DNA of 64,000 bases from Pannonibacter tanglangensis (GCF_009915685.1 NZ_JAABLP010000003.1); one strand, 5' to 3'. Shown: positions 17,048 to 26,376, counted from the first letter of the stretch. Notes: generated from the letters alone by a model not told the origin. Translations and numbers: made by a program.

Positions 17048-17202
17048 TTCCGTTTTCCCGCTGAAAGGAGCAATTGCGGGGCTGTTGCCCCTGCTCTAAT
17101 AGAGGGGCATTGCGATTGGTTTCAGACGGGCGGCGGGACAAGACGGCGCTGCCCTGACCGGCTCCCGGCGCGGGGGGCAAGGTCGCCAGAGGGAGAACAC
17201 GA

Positions 17203-18879
17203 ATGGCGGAAATGCCTGAGCTGCCAGAGCGCGAAAGCATGGATTTCGACGTGGTGATCGTGGGAGCGGGGCCGGCCGGCCTGGCCGCCGCCATCCGCCT
17301 GAAGCAGATCGCCCTGGAGAAGGGCGAGGACATTTCCGTCGTCGTGCTGGAAAAAGGCTCGGAAGTCGGGGCGCACATCCTGTCCGGCGCCGTGATCGAC
17401 CCGATCGCGCTCGACAAGCTGCTGCCGGACTGGCGCAGCGAGGACACGCCGATCAAGACGGCCGTCACCGATGACCATTTCCTCGTGCTGGGTCCTGCAG
17501 GCGGCATCCGCCTGCCGAACTTCCTCATGCCGAAGCTGATGAACAACCACGGCAACTACATTGTCTCGCTGGGCAATGTGTGCCGCTGGCTTGCCGGCAA
17601 GGCGGAAGAGCTGGGCGTGGAAATCTACCCGGGCTTTGCCGCCGCCGAAGTGCTCTATGACGACGAGGGCAAGGTGGTGGGGGTTGCCACCGGCGACATG
17701 GGCATCAGCCGCAACGGCGAGCCGAACCACAACTTCACCCGCGGCATGGAGCTGCGCGGCAAGTATGTGCTGATCGGTGAAGGCGTGCGCGGCTCGCTGG
17801 CCAAGCAGCTGATTTCCAAGTTTGCCCTCGACCGGGACAGCGACGTGCCGAAATTCGGCATCGGCATCAAGGAGCTGTGGCAGATCGACCCGGCCAAGCA
17901 CAAGCTGGGCCTGGTGCAGCACTCCTTCGGCTGGCCGCTGGACATGAAGACCGGCGGCGGCTCGTTCCTGTATCATCTGGAAGACAACCAGGTGGCCGTC
18001 GGCTTCGTGCTGCACCTCAACTACCAGAACCCCTACATCTCGCCCTTCGAGGAATTCCAGCGCTTCAAGACGCATCCGGCGATCCGCGAGACCTTCGAGG
18101 GCGGCAAGCGCCTTGCCTATGGTGCCCGCGCCATCACGGAAGGCGGCTACCAGTCGGTGCCGAAGCTGTCGTTCCCCGGCGGCCTCCTGATCGGCTGCTC
18201 GGCCGGCTTCGTCAACGTGCCGCGCATCAAGGGCTCGCACAACGCCATGCTGTCCGGCATGCTGGCCGCCGAAGAGGTGATGGCCGCGCTCGGACGCGGT
18301 GAGGCCAACAGCGAGCTGACCCATTTCGACACCGCCTGGCGCGAGAGCGAGATCGGCGCGGACCTGAAGAAGGTGCGCAACGTCAAGCCGCTGTGGTCGC
18401 GCTTCGGCACGATCCTCGGCGTCGGCCTCGGCGGGCTCGACATGTGGACCAACGAGCTGTTCGGCTTCTCCTTCTTCGGCACGCTGAAGCACGGCAAGAC
18501 CGATGCCCAGAGCCTGAAGCCGGCCAAGGATTGCAAGAAGATCGACTATCCGAAGCCGGACGGCGTCATCTCCTTCGACAAGCTGTCCTCGGTGTTCCTG
18601 TCGAACACCAACCACGAGGAAGACCAGCCGATCCATCTCAGGGTCAAGGACGCCGCGCTGCAGAAGGCGTCGGAGCACGACGTCTATGCCGGCCCGTCCA
18701 ACCGCTATTGCCCGGCCGGCGTCTACGAGTGGGTCGAGGACGGCGACGGCGCGCCACGCTTCCAGATCAACGCGCAGAATTGCGTCCACTGCAAGACCTG
18801 CGACATCAAGGACCCGAACGGCAACATCACCTGGACGGTGCCGGAAGGCTCGGGCGGGCCGAACTACCCGAACATGTGA
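17203..18879 (+). CDS. electron transfer flavoprotein-ubiquinone oxidoreductase
   Basis: The product has 558 residues, normal for ETF-QO. It has an N-terminal FAD motif (VVIVGAGPAGLAAAIRLKQ, G21 on), the middle substrate region LGLVQHSFGWPLD, and a C-terminal ferredoxin-like segment with C503 (CPAGVYEW) and C527, C530, C533 (CVHCKTCDI) binding a 4Fe-4S cluster. It passes electrons from acyl-CoA and amino acid dehydrogenases, through ETF, to membrane ubiquinone. It is a single gene with its own terminator and a LiuR-like box upstream, suggesting induction with branched-chain amino acid or acyl-CoA breakdown. Confidence 0.97.
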   Translation: MAEMPELPERESMDFDVVIVGAGPAGLAAAIRLKQIALEKGEDISVVVLEKGSEVGAHILSGAVIDPIALDKLLPDWRSEDTPIKTAVTDDHFLVLGPAGGIRLPNFLMPKLMNNHGNYIVSLGNVCRWLAGKAEELGVEIYPGFAAAEVLYDDEGKVVGVATGDMGISRNGEPNHNFTRGMELRGKYVLIGEGVRGSLAKQLISKFALDRDSDVPKFGIGIKELWQIDPAKHKLGLVQHSFGWPLDMKTGGGSFLYHLEDNQVAVGFVLHLNYQNPYISPFEEFQRFKTHPAIRETFEGGKRLAYGARAITEGGYQSVPKLSFPGGLLIGCSAGFVNVPRIKGSHNAMLSGMLAAEEVMAALGRGEANSELTHFDTAWRESEIGADLKKVRNVKPLWSRFGTILGVGLGGLDMWTNELFGFSFFGTLKHGKTDAQSLKPAKDCKKIDYPKPDGVISFDKLSSVFLSNTNHEEDQPIHLRVKDAALQKASEHDVYAGPSNRYCPAGVYEWVEDGDGAPRFQINAQNCVHCKTCDIKDPNGNITWTVPEGSGGPNYPNM

Positions 18880-18978
18880 GGCGAGCCGGGCCAGACCTCT
18901 ACCCTTGCGGGAGCAGGCCCCGCCGACCGCACGCGGATACGGTCACATCATCGGAAACATCCAGAAACAACAAGACCG

Positions 18979-19006
18979 AAGGCCGGGATTTACTCCCGGC
19001 CTTTTC
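18979..19006 (+). terminator. intrinsic terminator after the ETF-QO gene
   Basis: AAGGCCGGGA (18979-18988) and TCCCGGCCTT (18994-19003) form a perfect 10-bp stem with a 5-base loop TTTAC, followed by TTTTC. It is 100 bases after the stop codon of ETF-QO. Confidence 0.9.
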
Positions 19007-19108
19007 ATTTCATCTTCCAGAGCACCCTCCTTTTCATGATCCCTGTCAAAACTGTCCATATGCAGTTTCAGGAAAGACTTTCCCGGATTTGTTTCAGTTC
19101 ACCGCACA

Positions 19109-19116
19109 TTAACCAT
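19109..19116 (+). promoter_or_regulatory. CtrA half-site-like word
   Basis: TTAACCAT matches the 8-base CtrA half-site described in Caulobacter. It lies 80 bases before the start of the chemoreceptor gene. Many motility and chemotaxis genes of alphaproteobacteria are under CtrA, so it is a reasonable candidate, but a single 8-mer is weak evidence. Confidence 0.35.
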
Positions 19117-19195
19117 GTTGCTTCACCCTACGGACATTCGATGCCAATTCCGCTCAGGCAGTCACGTTTGTTCCAATGGGGCAGGGCAAGACATC

Positions 19196-20890
19196 ATGAT
19201 TTTCAATGCGAAGAATCGTGCACAGCAGGCAGAACTCGAAGCCCTGTACCGCTCGCAGGCGGTCATCCATTTCGAGCCGGATGGGACCATTCTTTACGCG
19301 AACGAGAACTTCCTTGCCGCGATGGGCTATACGCTGGCCGAGATCCAGGGGCGCCATCACCGGATGTTCTGCACCAAGGAACACGCGGAAAGCGAAGCCT
19401 ACCGGGAGTTCTGGCGACAACTGGCAGCCGGCACCTTCCGCTCCGCGCAGTTCATGCGCGTCAAGAAGAGCGGTGAGGAAGTCTGGATCGAGGCCTCCTA
19501 CAATCCGATCTTCGACGCCTCCGGCAAGGTGGTGAAGATCGTCAAGTATGCCACGGACATCACCCAGCAGAAGCGGGATGCCATCGACGCGGCCTGCCAG
19601 CTCGAGGCGATCCACCGCTCGCAGGCGGTGATCCAGTTCAACATGGACGGCACCATCATCACCGCCAACAAGAACTTCCTCGATGTGGTCGGCTACCGTC
19701 TGGAGGAAATCCAGGGCAAGCATCACCGCATGTTCGCGGAACCGGGCTATGGCAACAGCGAGGAATACCGCGAGTTCTGGCGGCGCCTGAATGCGGGCGA
19801 GCACTTCGTCGCGGAGTACAAGCGCATCGCCAAGGGCGGGCGCGAGTTCTGGATCCAGGCCTCGTACAATCCGATCCTCGGGATCAACGGCCGCCCGGTC
19901 AAGGTGGTGAAATACGCCAGCGACATCACGCAGCAGAAGATCCTGGCCGCAGACGCCAAGGGCCAGATCGAGGCGATCGACAAGTCGCAGGCGGTCATCG
20001 AGTACACGCTCGACGGGACGATCACGACCGCCAACCGGAATTTCCTGTCGACCTTCGGCTATTCGCTCGCCGACCTGAAGGGGCAGCACCACCGCATGCT
20101 GGTGCGCAGCGACGAGGCGGGCGGGCGCGACTACGCCGACTTCTGGCAGAAGCTGGCGCGCGGCCAGTTCGAGGCCCGCGTCTACCGCCGCATGGCCAAG
20201 GGCGGGCGCGAGATCTGGGTGCAGGGCTCCTACAATCCGGTGCTGGACGCCAGCGGCAAGCCGTTCAAGATCGTCTGCTATGCCACCGACATCACCAAGC
20301 TGATCCAGACCGGCCAGATCGCCGAAGCGGTTGTCTCGGACACGCAGGGCATCGCCTCGGCCGTGGAGGAACTGACGGTGTCGATCGGCGCCATCAGCAA
20401 GAACATGCAGCTGTCGAAGGAGGCAGCGCTGGGGATCCTCAACGATTCCAACAAGTCGAGCGCGGCTGCCGAGCGCCTCGGCTCCAGCATGAAGCTGATG
20501 GAGAACGTGGTCCAGCTGATCAACAACATCGCCGGGCAGGTCAATCTGCTCGCGCTCAATGCCACGATCGAGGCCGCCCGGGCGGGCGCGGCCGGCAAGG
20601 GCTTCGCGGTCGTCGCCGCGGAGGTGAAGAACCTCGCCAACCAGACCACCAGCGCGACCGAGGACATCGCCAAGCAGATCCAGCACGTGCAGGACGTGTC
20701 GCTGACGGTGCTGGAGGGCATCCAGACGATCGAGCGCTCGGCCAACAGCGTGAACACCTACATCACCGACGTGGCCAACTCGATCGAGGAACAGAACCTT
20801 GTCACGCGCGAGATCTCGGTGAACACCCAGAAGATGTCCGCGTCCGTGGAAGACATTTCCCGCCGCATCAACCAGATCTCGGCCGCCTGA
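19196..20890 (+). CDS. soluble chemoreceptor with three tandem PAS domains
   Basis: The product has 564 residues. Three PAS repeats of about 122 residues (roughly 10-130, 132-252, 254-374) share SQAVI....DGTI..AN.NFL, G.HHRM and WI.ASYNP..D/G motifs. A methyl-accepting signalling domain follows with INNIAGQVNLLALNATIEAARAG in its hairpin tip. There is no membrane segment, so it should be a cytoplasmic sensor of redox state or a small ligand, signalling to CheA. Start ATG 19196 (MIFNAKNR) has GCAGGG upstream. No other chemotaxis gene is nearby, so it is an orphan receptor. Confidence 0.93.
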   Translation: MIFNAKNRAQQAELEALYRSQAVIHFEPDGTILYANENFLAAMGYTLAEIQGRHHRMFCTKEHAESEAYREFWRQLAAGTFRSAQFMRVKKSGEEVWIEASYNPIFDASGKVVKIVKYATDITQQKRDAIDAACQLEAIHRSQAVIQFNMDGTIITANKNFLDVVGYRLEEIQGKHHRMFAEPGYGNSEEYREFWRRLNAGEHFVAEYKRIAKGGREFWIQASYNPILGINGRPVKVVKYASDITQQKILAADAKGQIEAIDKSQAVIEYTLDGTITTANRNFLSTFGYSLADLKGQHHRMLVRSDEAGGRDYADFWQKLARGQFEARVYRRMAKGGREIWVQGSYNPVLDASGKPFKIVCYATDITKLIQTGQIAEAVVSDTQGIASAVEELTVSIGAISKNMQLSKEAALGILNDSNKSSAAAERLGSSMKLMENVVQLINNIAGQVNLLALNATIEAARAGAAGKGFAVVAAEVKNLANQTTSATEDIAKQIQHVQDVSLTVLEGIQTIERSANSVNTYITDVANSIEEQNLVTREISVNTQKMSASVEDISRRINQISAA

Positions 20891-20903
20891 CTCCGCACGC
20901 GGA

Positions 20904-20938
20904 GCGAGAGGGGGGCGACACGCCGCCCCCCCCTCGCC
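20904..20938 (+). terminator. GC-rich hairpin after the chemoreceptor gene
   Basis: GAGGGGGGCG and CGCCCCCCCCTC can pair around a short loop 14 bases after the stop codon. There is no T-run, so it is a possible rather than a clear terminator. Confidence 0.45.
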
Positions 20939-20985
20939 TCAGCCTGCGGCTGCCGGGCGCCCTGCCGCCGCAGCGCAGGGCCGCG

Positions 20986-22206
20986 TCATGCTCCGGCCTG
21001 AAGGCGGGCGACCGGCTGCTCGCGGATCGGCCAGTGGACCACGGCGGCAAAGAGGCCAAGCGCGATGCCCATCCACCAGATCGCATCATAGGACCCGGTC
21101 TGGTCATAGAGCCGCCCCCCCAGCCAGACGCCGAGGAACGAGCCGATCTGGTGGGAGAAGAAGACGAAGCCGAACAGCGTGGCCATGTAGCGGGGCCCGA
21201 ACATGACGGCGACAAGGCCCGAGGTCGGCGGCACCGTCGACAGCCACAGAAGCCCCATGACGCCGGCAAAGACCATCACCGACAGGGGCGAGACCGGCAC
21301 CATGAGGAAGACGGCGATGGCAATGGCCCGGCCGAGGTAGATCAGCGACAGGAAATGCGGCTTGGACCAGCGGCCGCCGATGTAGCCAGCCGCCAGCGAG
21401 CCGGCAATGTTGCACAGCCCGATCAACCCGATCGCGTAGCCGCCCCAGCGCGGATCCAGACCGAGATCTGCCAGATAGGGCGGCAGATGCACCGTGATGA
21501 AGGCAACGTGGAACCCGCAGACGAAGAAGCCCAGCGTCAGCAGGACGTAGCCGCGCGTGTTGAAGGCCTCGGCGATGGCGGCGCCAAGCTTCTGGTCCGC
21601 CGCCGTGCCGGCATAGGCGCCCGCATCGGCCTTGCCGCGCAGGGGAATGGCCAGCAGCGGCACCAGCACCATCAGCCCGGCGAAGACCAGCAGGGTCGAA
21701 TGCCAGCCGACGGTCTCGATCAGGCCGATGCCGAGCGGGGCAAAGAGGAACTGGCCGAGCGACCCGGACGCGGTGCCGACGCCGAAGGCCAGCGAGCGCT
21801 GCGCCGGCGACACCGTGCGGGCAAAGGCCGCCAGGATCAGCGAGAAGCTGGAAAAGGCGATGCCAAGGCCGATGAGCACGCCGCCGGACAAATGCAGCCA
21901 GACCGGAGCCTCGGCCTCGGCCATCAGGACCAGGCCGGCTGCATAGAGGATCGCACCGGTGAGCAGCGTCTTCCAGGTGCCGAAACGGTCCGCCATCATG
22001 CCGGCAATCGGCTGGCCGGCGCCCCAGAGCAGGTTCTGGATGGCAATCGCGAGGGCAAAGATCTCCCGGCTCCAGTCCCGGGCCTCGGTCATGGGCTGAA
22101 AGAACAGGCCCATGGCGGAGCGCGGCCCGAATGACAAGAGGGCGATGGCGCAGCCGCACAGGATGATGAGGGGGATGTTGGGCCGTGCGGTTTGGACGGT
22201 CGCCAT
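20986..22206 (-). CDS. MFS transporter
   Basis: The product has 406 residues with about 12 hydrophobic segments and the loop 2-3 motif region GMMADRFGTWKTLLTG typical of the major facilitator superfamily. It belongs to the group resembling monocarboxylate or oxalate/formate antiporter-like MFS proteins, but the substrate cannot be read from the sequence. The frame continues upstream of 22206, but the ATG there (MATVQTARPNIPLIIL) puts the first membrane segment in the normal place. It is divergent from nadA. Confidence 0.88.
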   Translation of the reverse strand: MATVQTARPNIPLIILCGCAIALLSFGPRSAMGLFFQPMTEARDWSREIFALAIAIQNLLWGAGQPIAGMMADRFGTWKTLLTGAILYAAGLVLMAEAEAPVWLHLSGGVLIGLGIAFSSFSLILAAFARTVSPAQRSLAFGVGTASGSLGQFLFAPLGIGLIETVGWHSTLLVFAGLMVLVPLLAIPLRGKADAGAYAGTAADQKLGAAIAEAFNTRGYVLLTLGFFVCGFHVAFITVHLPPYLADLGLDPRWGGYAIGLIGLCNIAGSLAAGYIGGRWSKPHFLSLIYLGRAIAIAVFLMVPVSPLSVMVFAGVMGLLWLSTVPPTSGLVAVMFGPRYMATLFGFVFFSHQIGSFLGVWLGGRLYDQTGSYDAIWWMGIALGLFAAVVHWPIREQPVARLQAGA

Positions 22207-22487
22207 GCAAAGATGCTCCCTGTTGCCGGATGCCCGGCCAGACCGACACTGCGGCCCGCTTCCGGATGCTTGCACTATGGCCGGTGGGAGCGGCGCGGAA
22301 AAATCAATGTTTGTGAAGAACTCATGCACCGCGCTGATCGGCGCGGCAACTGCTTCGCCGGCTGAACGCCCTTGCGGGATGTTCTGTTACAATCCATTGA
22401 AAAGACATTAGATTTCAAAAAAGTCAGAATCAGACACCGGAAAAGGTGGATTCGGGTCCGGATTGGGTCTATATAAACTCACAAAGA

Positions 22488-22530
22488 GCAAAAGCAGACG
22501 AAGGGACGCACAGGTCCCGTTTTCTTTTGC
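22488..22530 (+). terminator. imperfect hairpin with T-rich 3' side just before the nadA operator
   Basis: GCAAAAG (22488-22494) pairs with CTTTTGC (22524-22530) and GGGAC (22503-22507) with GTCCC (22514-22518), followed by GTTTTCTTTT. It has the shape of an intrinsic terminator but has no gene in front of it. It could end a very short transcript started at CTATAT (22469) or act as an attenuator ahead of nadA. Confidence 0.4.
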
Positions 22531-22536
22531 CTCTAT

Positions 22537-22555
22537 TATGCTCATTTTGAGCATA
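22537..22555. promoter_or_regulatory. probable NadQ operator of nadABC
   Basis: TATGCTCATTTTGAGCATA is a perfect inverted repeat (8-bp arms, 3-base centre). It lies 34 bases before the nadA start codon and overlaps a good -10 word, TATTAT (22534-22539), so a bound protein would block transcription. A NadQ-type regulator gene is present at 1430-2410 in this window. Confidence 0.75.
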
Positions 22556-22588
22556 TTCGGGTGCCGGTCCAGCAGGGAGTTAGGTCCG

Positions 22589-23674
22589 ATGGCAACCACG
22601 TTGATTTCTTCCGGCTCCACCTGCCAGGTGAAGCCCGCCGCAGACCTCGCGATCGACCGGCACGGCTCGGTCGCCCGGCCCGTGCTCGCCTATACGGAAG
22701 AGGTCGCCCGCGCGACCGCCCCGATCTACGAAAAGGTGAAGCACATCATCCCGGCCATCGAGTGGCCGGCGCTGGCCCCGACGATCCATGCGATCAACAC
22801 GCTCAAGAAGGAGCGCAACGCCGTCATCCTGGCGCATAACTACATGACGCCGGACATCTTCCACGGCGTTGCCGACGTGGTGGGCGACAGCCTGCAGCTG
22901 GCCGTCGAGGCCACGCGCACGGACGCCGACGTGATCGTGCAGTGCGGCGTGCACTTCATGGCCGAAACGTCGAAGATCCTCAATCCGACCAAGACGGTGC
23001 TGATCCCGGACATGCGCGCCGGCTGCTCGCTGGCCGAATCGGTGACGGCGGCCGACGTGCGCGCCCTGCGCGAGCGCAACCCCGGCATCCCGATCATCAC
23101 CTACGTGAACACCTCGGCTGCGGTGAAGGCGGAGTGCGACATCTGCTGCACCTCGTCCAACGCGGTGCAGGTGGTGGAAAGCCTCGGCGTGCCGAAGGTG
23201 TTCCTGATCCCGGACAAGTATCTGGCCGCGAACGTCGCCCGGCAGACCAAGGTCGAGGTGCTGACCTGGGACGGAGCCTGCGAGGTGCACGAGCGCTTCA
23301 CGGCGCAGGAGCTGCGGGACTATCGCAAGATCGACCCGGACGTGAAGATCATCGCCCATCCGGAGTGCCCGCCGGAGGTGGTGGACGAGGCCGACTTCGC
23401 CGGCTCGACCAAGCACATGATCGACTGGGTGAAGACCAACAGGCCGGCCAAGGTGATGATGATCACCGAATGCTCCATGGCCGACAACGTGGCGAGCGAG
23501 ACGCCGGGCGTGGACTACATCCGCCCCTGCAACCTCTGCCCGCACATGAAGCGGATCACGCTGGCCAAGATCCTCGACGCGCTGATCGAGATGAAGGAAG
23601 AAGTGACCGTCGACCCGGCCGTGGCGGCGAAGGCGCGCCTTGCCGTGGAACGGATGATCAATCTGAAGATGTGA
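22589..23674 (+). CDS. nadA: quinolinate synthase
   Basis: The product has 361 residues. It has the NadA signatures AHNYMTPDIFHGVADVVGDS, VQCGVHFMAET, the CDICCTSSNA region and the C-terminal RPCNLCPHMKR; three of these cysteines hold the 4Fe-4S cluster. It condenses iminoaspartate with dihydroxyacetone phosphate to give quinolinate, the second step of NAD synthesis from aspartate. The ATG at 22589 is preceded by AGGGAG. It is first of the nadABC operon and is controlled by the palindrome just upstream. Confidence 0.97.
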   Translation: MATTLISSGSTCQVKPAADLAIDRHGSVARPVLAYTEEVARATAPIYEKVKHIIPAIEWPALAPTIHAINTLKKERNAVILAHNYMTPDIFHGVADVVGDSLQLAVEATRTDADVIVQCGVHFMAETSKILNPTKTVLIPDMRAGCSLAESVTAADVRALRERNPGIPIITYVNTSAAVKAECDICCTSSNAVQVVESLGVPKVFLIPDKYLAANVARQTKVEVLTWDGACEVHERFTAQELRDYRKIDPDVKIIAHPECPPEVVDEADFAGSTKHMIDWVKTNRPAKVMMITECSMADNVASETPGVDYIRPCNLCPHMKRITLAKILDALIEMKEEVTVDPAVAAKARLAVERMINLKM

Positions 23675-23834
23675 CGCCGGTGGACGGGCGGGGCCGATGG
23701 CTCCGCCCGTTCCCGTCTCTGCTGTCCCCTCCGGCCTCCTCCGGGCTGTCGCGGCCTGCCCTGCACGTTGCCGCCTGCCGCCGGAGCCGCTAGGCTCCTG
23801 CCCGGTGTTCCGTCGATCAAGTGAAAGCCCTCCC

Positions 23835-25487
23835 ATGGCAGTTCGTAGCGACCAGTTTGTTCCGGCCCAGTCCGCCCGCGGTGTGGACGATGTGGTCATC
23901 CTCGGCGGCGGTCTGGCCGGCCTGTTCTGCGCGCTGAAGCTGGCGCCACGGCCGGTGACGATCATTTCCAATGCCCCGATCGGCGAAGGGGCCTCCTCCG
24001 CCTGGGCGCAGGGCGGCATTGCCGCAGCGGTCACGGAGGACGACACGGCCGAGGCGCACATGGCCGACACGATCGCCGTCGGCGGCGGCCTGTGCCAGGA
24101 CAAGATCGTCGCCATGATGACGGCGGAGGCCGGCCGGCGGGTGCGCGACCTGCTGAGCTACGGCGTGCCCTTCGACAAGGACCTCGAAGGCCGGCTTGCG
24201 GTCTCCCGCGAGGCGGCCCATTCCGCCAGCCGCGTGGTGCGGGTGCGCGGCGACATGGCCGGACGCGCCATCATGGACGCCCTGGTCGCGGCCGTGCGGC
24301 AGACGCCGTCGATCCGCGTCATCGAGGGCTTCCTGGGTGAAAGCCTGATCACCGAGGGCAAGTTCGTGACCGGCGTGATGGCGCGGCGGCGCGGCGGCCT
24401 GGAACGCCTTGCCTTCCAGGCGCCGGCGGTGGTGCTCGCCTCCGGCGGCATCGGCCATCTCTATGCCGTGACGACCAACCCCGGCGAGGCCAACGGCCAT
24501 GGCATCGGCATGGCGGCCCGGGCCGGCGCGGTGATCGCCGACGCCGAATTCGTGCAGTTCCACCCGACCGCGCTCGACGTGGGCCGTGACCCGGCCCCGC
24601 TGGCGACCGAGGCGCTGCGCGGCGAAGGGGCAACGCTGATCAATTCCGCCGGCGAACGCTTCATGCAGGCCGTGCATCCGCTGATGGAACTTGCCCCGCG
24701 CGACATTGTTGCCCGCGCGATCTTCCGCGAGCGGGCTGCCGGACGCGGAGCCTTCCTCGACTGCCGCAGCGCCGTCGGGGCGAGCTTTGCCGACCGGTTC
24801 CCGACCGTGCATGCGGCGTGCCTGGCGGCGGGGATCGACCCCGTGACCGATCCGATCCCGGTCGCGCCGGCCGAGCATTACCACATGGGCGGCGTGCTGA
24901 CGGATGCCAACGGACGCACCTCGCTGGACGGCCTGTGGGCCGCCGGGGAAGTGGCCTCCACCGGCGCCCACGGGGCCAACCGGCTGGCCTCGAACTCGCT
25001 GCTGGAGGCGGTCGTCTTCGCCGCGCGCATCGCCGAGGACATACAGGGCCTGATGCCGACGCCGCGCACCGCCTATTGGGAAGCATTGGATGACGAACCG
25101 GGCCTGCCCAGCCAGCGCAACCAGGAGGAACGCGCGGCGATCTCGATCCTGCGCCAGACCATGAGCGACCTGGTCGGCGTGGAACGCGACGAGGCGGGCC
25201 TGCGGCTTGCGCTTGCCCGGATCGCCGCAGCCGAGACGCGGGTGCAGCGCACCTCGATCCGCAACATGATGATTGCCGGCAAGATCGTGGCCGCCGCGGC
25301 CCTGCAGCGCAAGGAAAGCCGGGGGGCGCATTTCCGCAAGGATGCGCCCGAGGCCGATCCCGCCCAGGCCAAGCGCAGCTATCTGACGCTGGATCAGGTG
25401 AACGCGGCCGCCGCCGCCGCCACCGCCGCCCACCCCAACGCCCTGACCGGCGTGACCAGCGCGGTGGCAGCAGGAGAAACGGCATGA
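23835..25487 (+). CDS. nadB: L-aspartate oxidase
   Basis: The product has 550 residues, normal for NadB. It has an N-terminal FAD motif (VVILGGGLAGLFCAL), GASSAWAQGGIAAAV, EFVQFHPTAL, RGEGATLIN and HYHMGGVLTD, all features of the succinate dehydrogenase / aspartate oxidase flavoproteins. It oxidises aspartate to iminoaspartate for NadA. The frame is open 46 codons upstream, but ATG 23835 (MAVRSDQF) fits the family. It follows nadA by 160 bases and overlaps nadC by 4. Confidence 0.96.
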   Translation: MAVRSDQFVPAQSARGVDDVVILGGGLAGLFCALKLAPRPVTIISNAPIGEGASSAWAQGGIAAAVTEDDTAEAHMADTIAVGGGLCQDKIVAMMTAEAGRRVRDLLSYGVPFDKDLEGRLAVSREAAHSASRVVRVRGDMAGRAIMDALVAAVRQTPSIRVIEGFLGESLITEGKFVTGVMARRRGGLERLAFQAPAVVLASGGIGHLYAVTTNPGEANGHGIGMAARAGAVIADAEFVQFHPTALDVGRDPAPLATEALRGEGATLINSAGERFMQAVHPLMELAPRDIVARAIFRERAAGRGAFLDCRSAVGASFADRFPTVHAACLAAGIDPVTDPIPVAPAEHYHMGGVLTDANGRTSLDGLWAAGEVASTGAHGANRLASNSLLEAVVFAARIAEDIQGLMPTPRTAYWEALDDEPGLPSQRNQEERAAISILRQTMSDLVGVERDEAGLRLALARIAAAETRVQRTSIRNMMIAGKIVAAAALQRKESRGAHFRKDAPEADPAQAKRSYLTLDQVNAAAAAATAAHPNALTGVTSAVAAGETA

Positions 25488-26359
25488 GCGCGCGCCCTCT
25501 GCCCGAGCTGCCGCAGCTGATGATCGACGATGCGGTGCATGCGGCGCTGCTTGAGGACTGGGGCCGGGCCGGCGATGTGACCAGCCAGGCGACCATCGGC
25601 CGCGACGTGCGCGCGAGCGCCGTGATTGCCGCCCGCAAGCCCGGCGCACTGGCCGGCATCCGTCTGGCGCAGGCCGCCTTCCGCCTGACCTCGCCGGAGC
25701 TGCGGGTGGAGGTGCTGGTCGAGGACGGGGCGCGGCTTGCCCCCGGGCAGGTGGTGGCCCGCATCGAGGGGCCGGCACGGGCGCTGCTGTCGGCCGAGCG
25801 GGTGGCGCTGAACTATCTGGGTCACCTGTCGGGGATCGCCACGGCGACCGCCCGGTTTGCCGAGGCCATTGCCCACACGCGGGCGCAGATCGTCTGCACG
25901 CGCAAGACGACGCCGGGGCTGCGCGCCTTCGAGAAATACGCCGTGCGCTGCGGCGGCGGCATGAACCACCGCTTCGGCCTCGATGACGCGATCCTGATCA
26001 AGGACAATCACATCGCCGTTGCCGGCGGCGTCACCGCCGCCATCGCCTCGGCCAAGGCCTTCGCCGGCCATCTGGTGAAGATCGAGGTGGAGGTGGACAC
26101 GCTGGAGCAGCTGAAGGAGGCCATCCCCGCCGGGCCTGACGTCATCATGCTCGACAACATGGGGCCGGAGCGCCTTGCGGACGCGGTGGCACTCGTGCGG
26201 GCGGCCGTCGGTGACCGGATCCGGCTGGAGGCGTCAGGCGGCATCGATCTGGACACGGTCCGGGCGGTGGCGGAAACGGGGGTGGACCTCATTTCCTCCG
26301 GCTGGATCACCCATTCCGCGCCGGTGCTCGACCTCGGCCTCGACATCGGGATCGGCTGA
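25484..26359 (+). CDS. nadC: nicotinate-nucleotide pyrophosphorylase (quinolinate phosphoribosyltransferase)
   Basis: The product has 291 residues. Motifs include LLEDWGRAGDVTSQAT, ERVALNYLGHLSGIAT, CTRKTTPGLRAFEKYAVRCGGGMNHRFGL, IKDNHI and LEASGGIDL. It turns quinolinate and PRPP into nicotinate mononucleotide. Its start overlaps the nadB stop in ATGA, so translation is coupled. Only 17 bases separate its stop from the convergent HupE/UreJ gene. Confidence 0.97.
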   Translation: MSARPLPELPQLMIDDAVHAALLEDWGRAGDVTSQATIGRDVRASAVIAARKPGALAGIRLAQAAFRLTSPELRVEVLVEDGARLAPGQVVARIEGPARALLSAERVALNYLGHLSGIATATARFAEAIAHTRAQIVCTRKTTPGLRAFEKYAVRCGGGMNHRFGLDDAILIKDNHIAVAGGVTAAIASAKAFAGHLVKIEVEVDTLEQLKEAIPAGPDVIMLDNMGPERLADAVALVRAAVGDRIRLEASGGIDLDTVRAVAETGVDLISSGWITHSAPVLDLGLDIGIG

Positions 26360-26376
26360 TCCCGTCGCGCGCGGCC

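Larger units (their letters stand above)
22207..22588. other. low-GC divergent control region MFS / nadA
   Basis: The stretch of about 380 bases is clearly richer in A+T than its surroundings, particularly 22380-22560. It contains CTATAT at 22469-22474 (a possible -10), an imperfect hairpin at 22488-22530 with a T-rich 3' side, TATTAT at 22534-22539 and the nadA palindrome at 22537-22555. The nadA reading frame stays open back to 22463, but the operator and ribosome site argue that this part is untranslated. Confidence 0.6.

Noticed and set aside
22463..22588. A 42-codon N-terminal extension of NadA
   Set aside because: It would place the operator and -10 inside the coding region, is unlike any NadA N-terminus, and a good ribosome site precedes ATG 22589.
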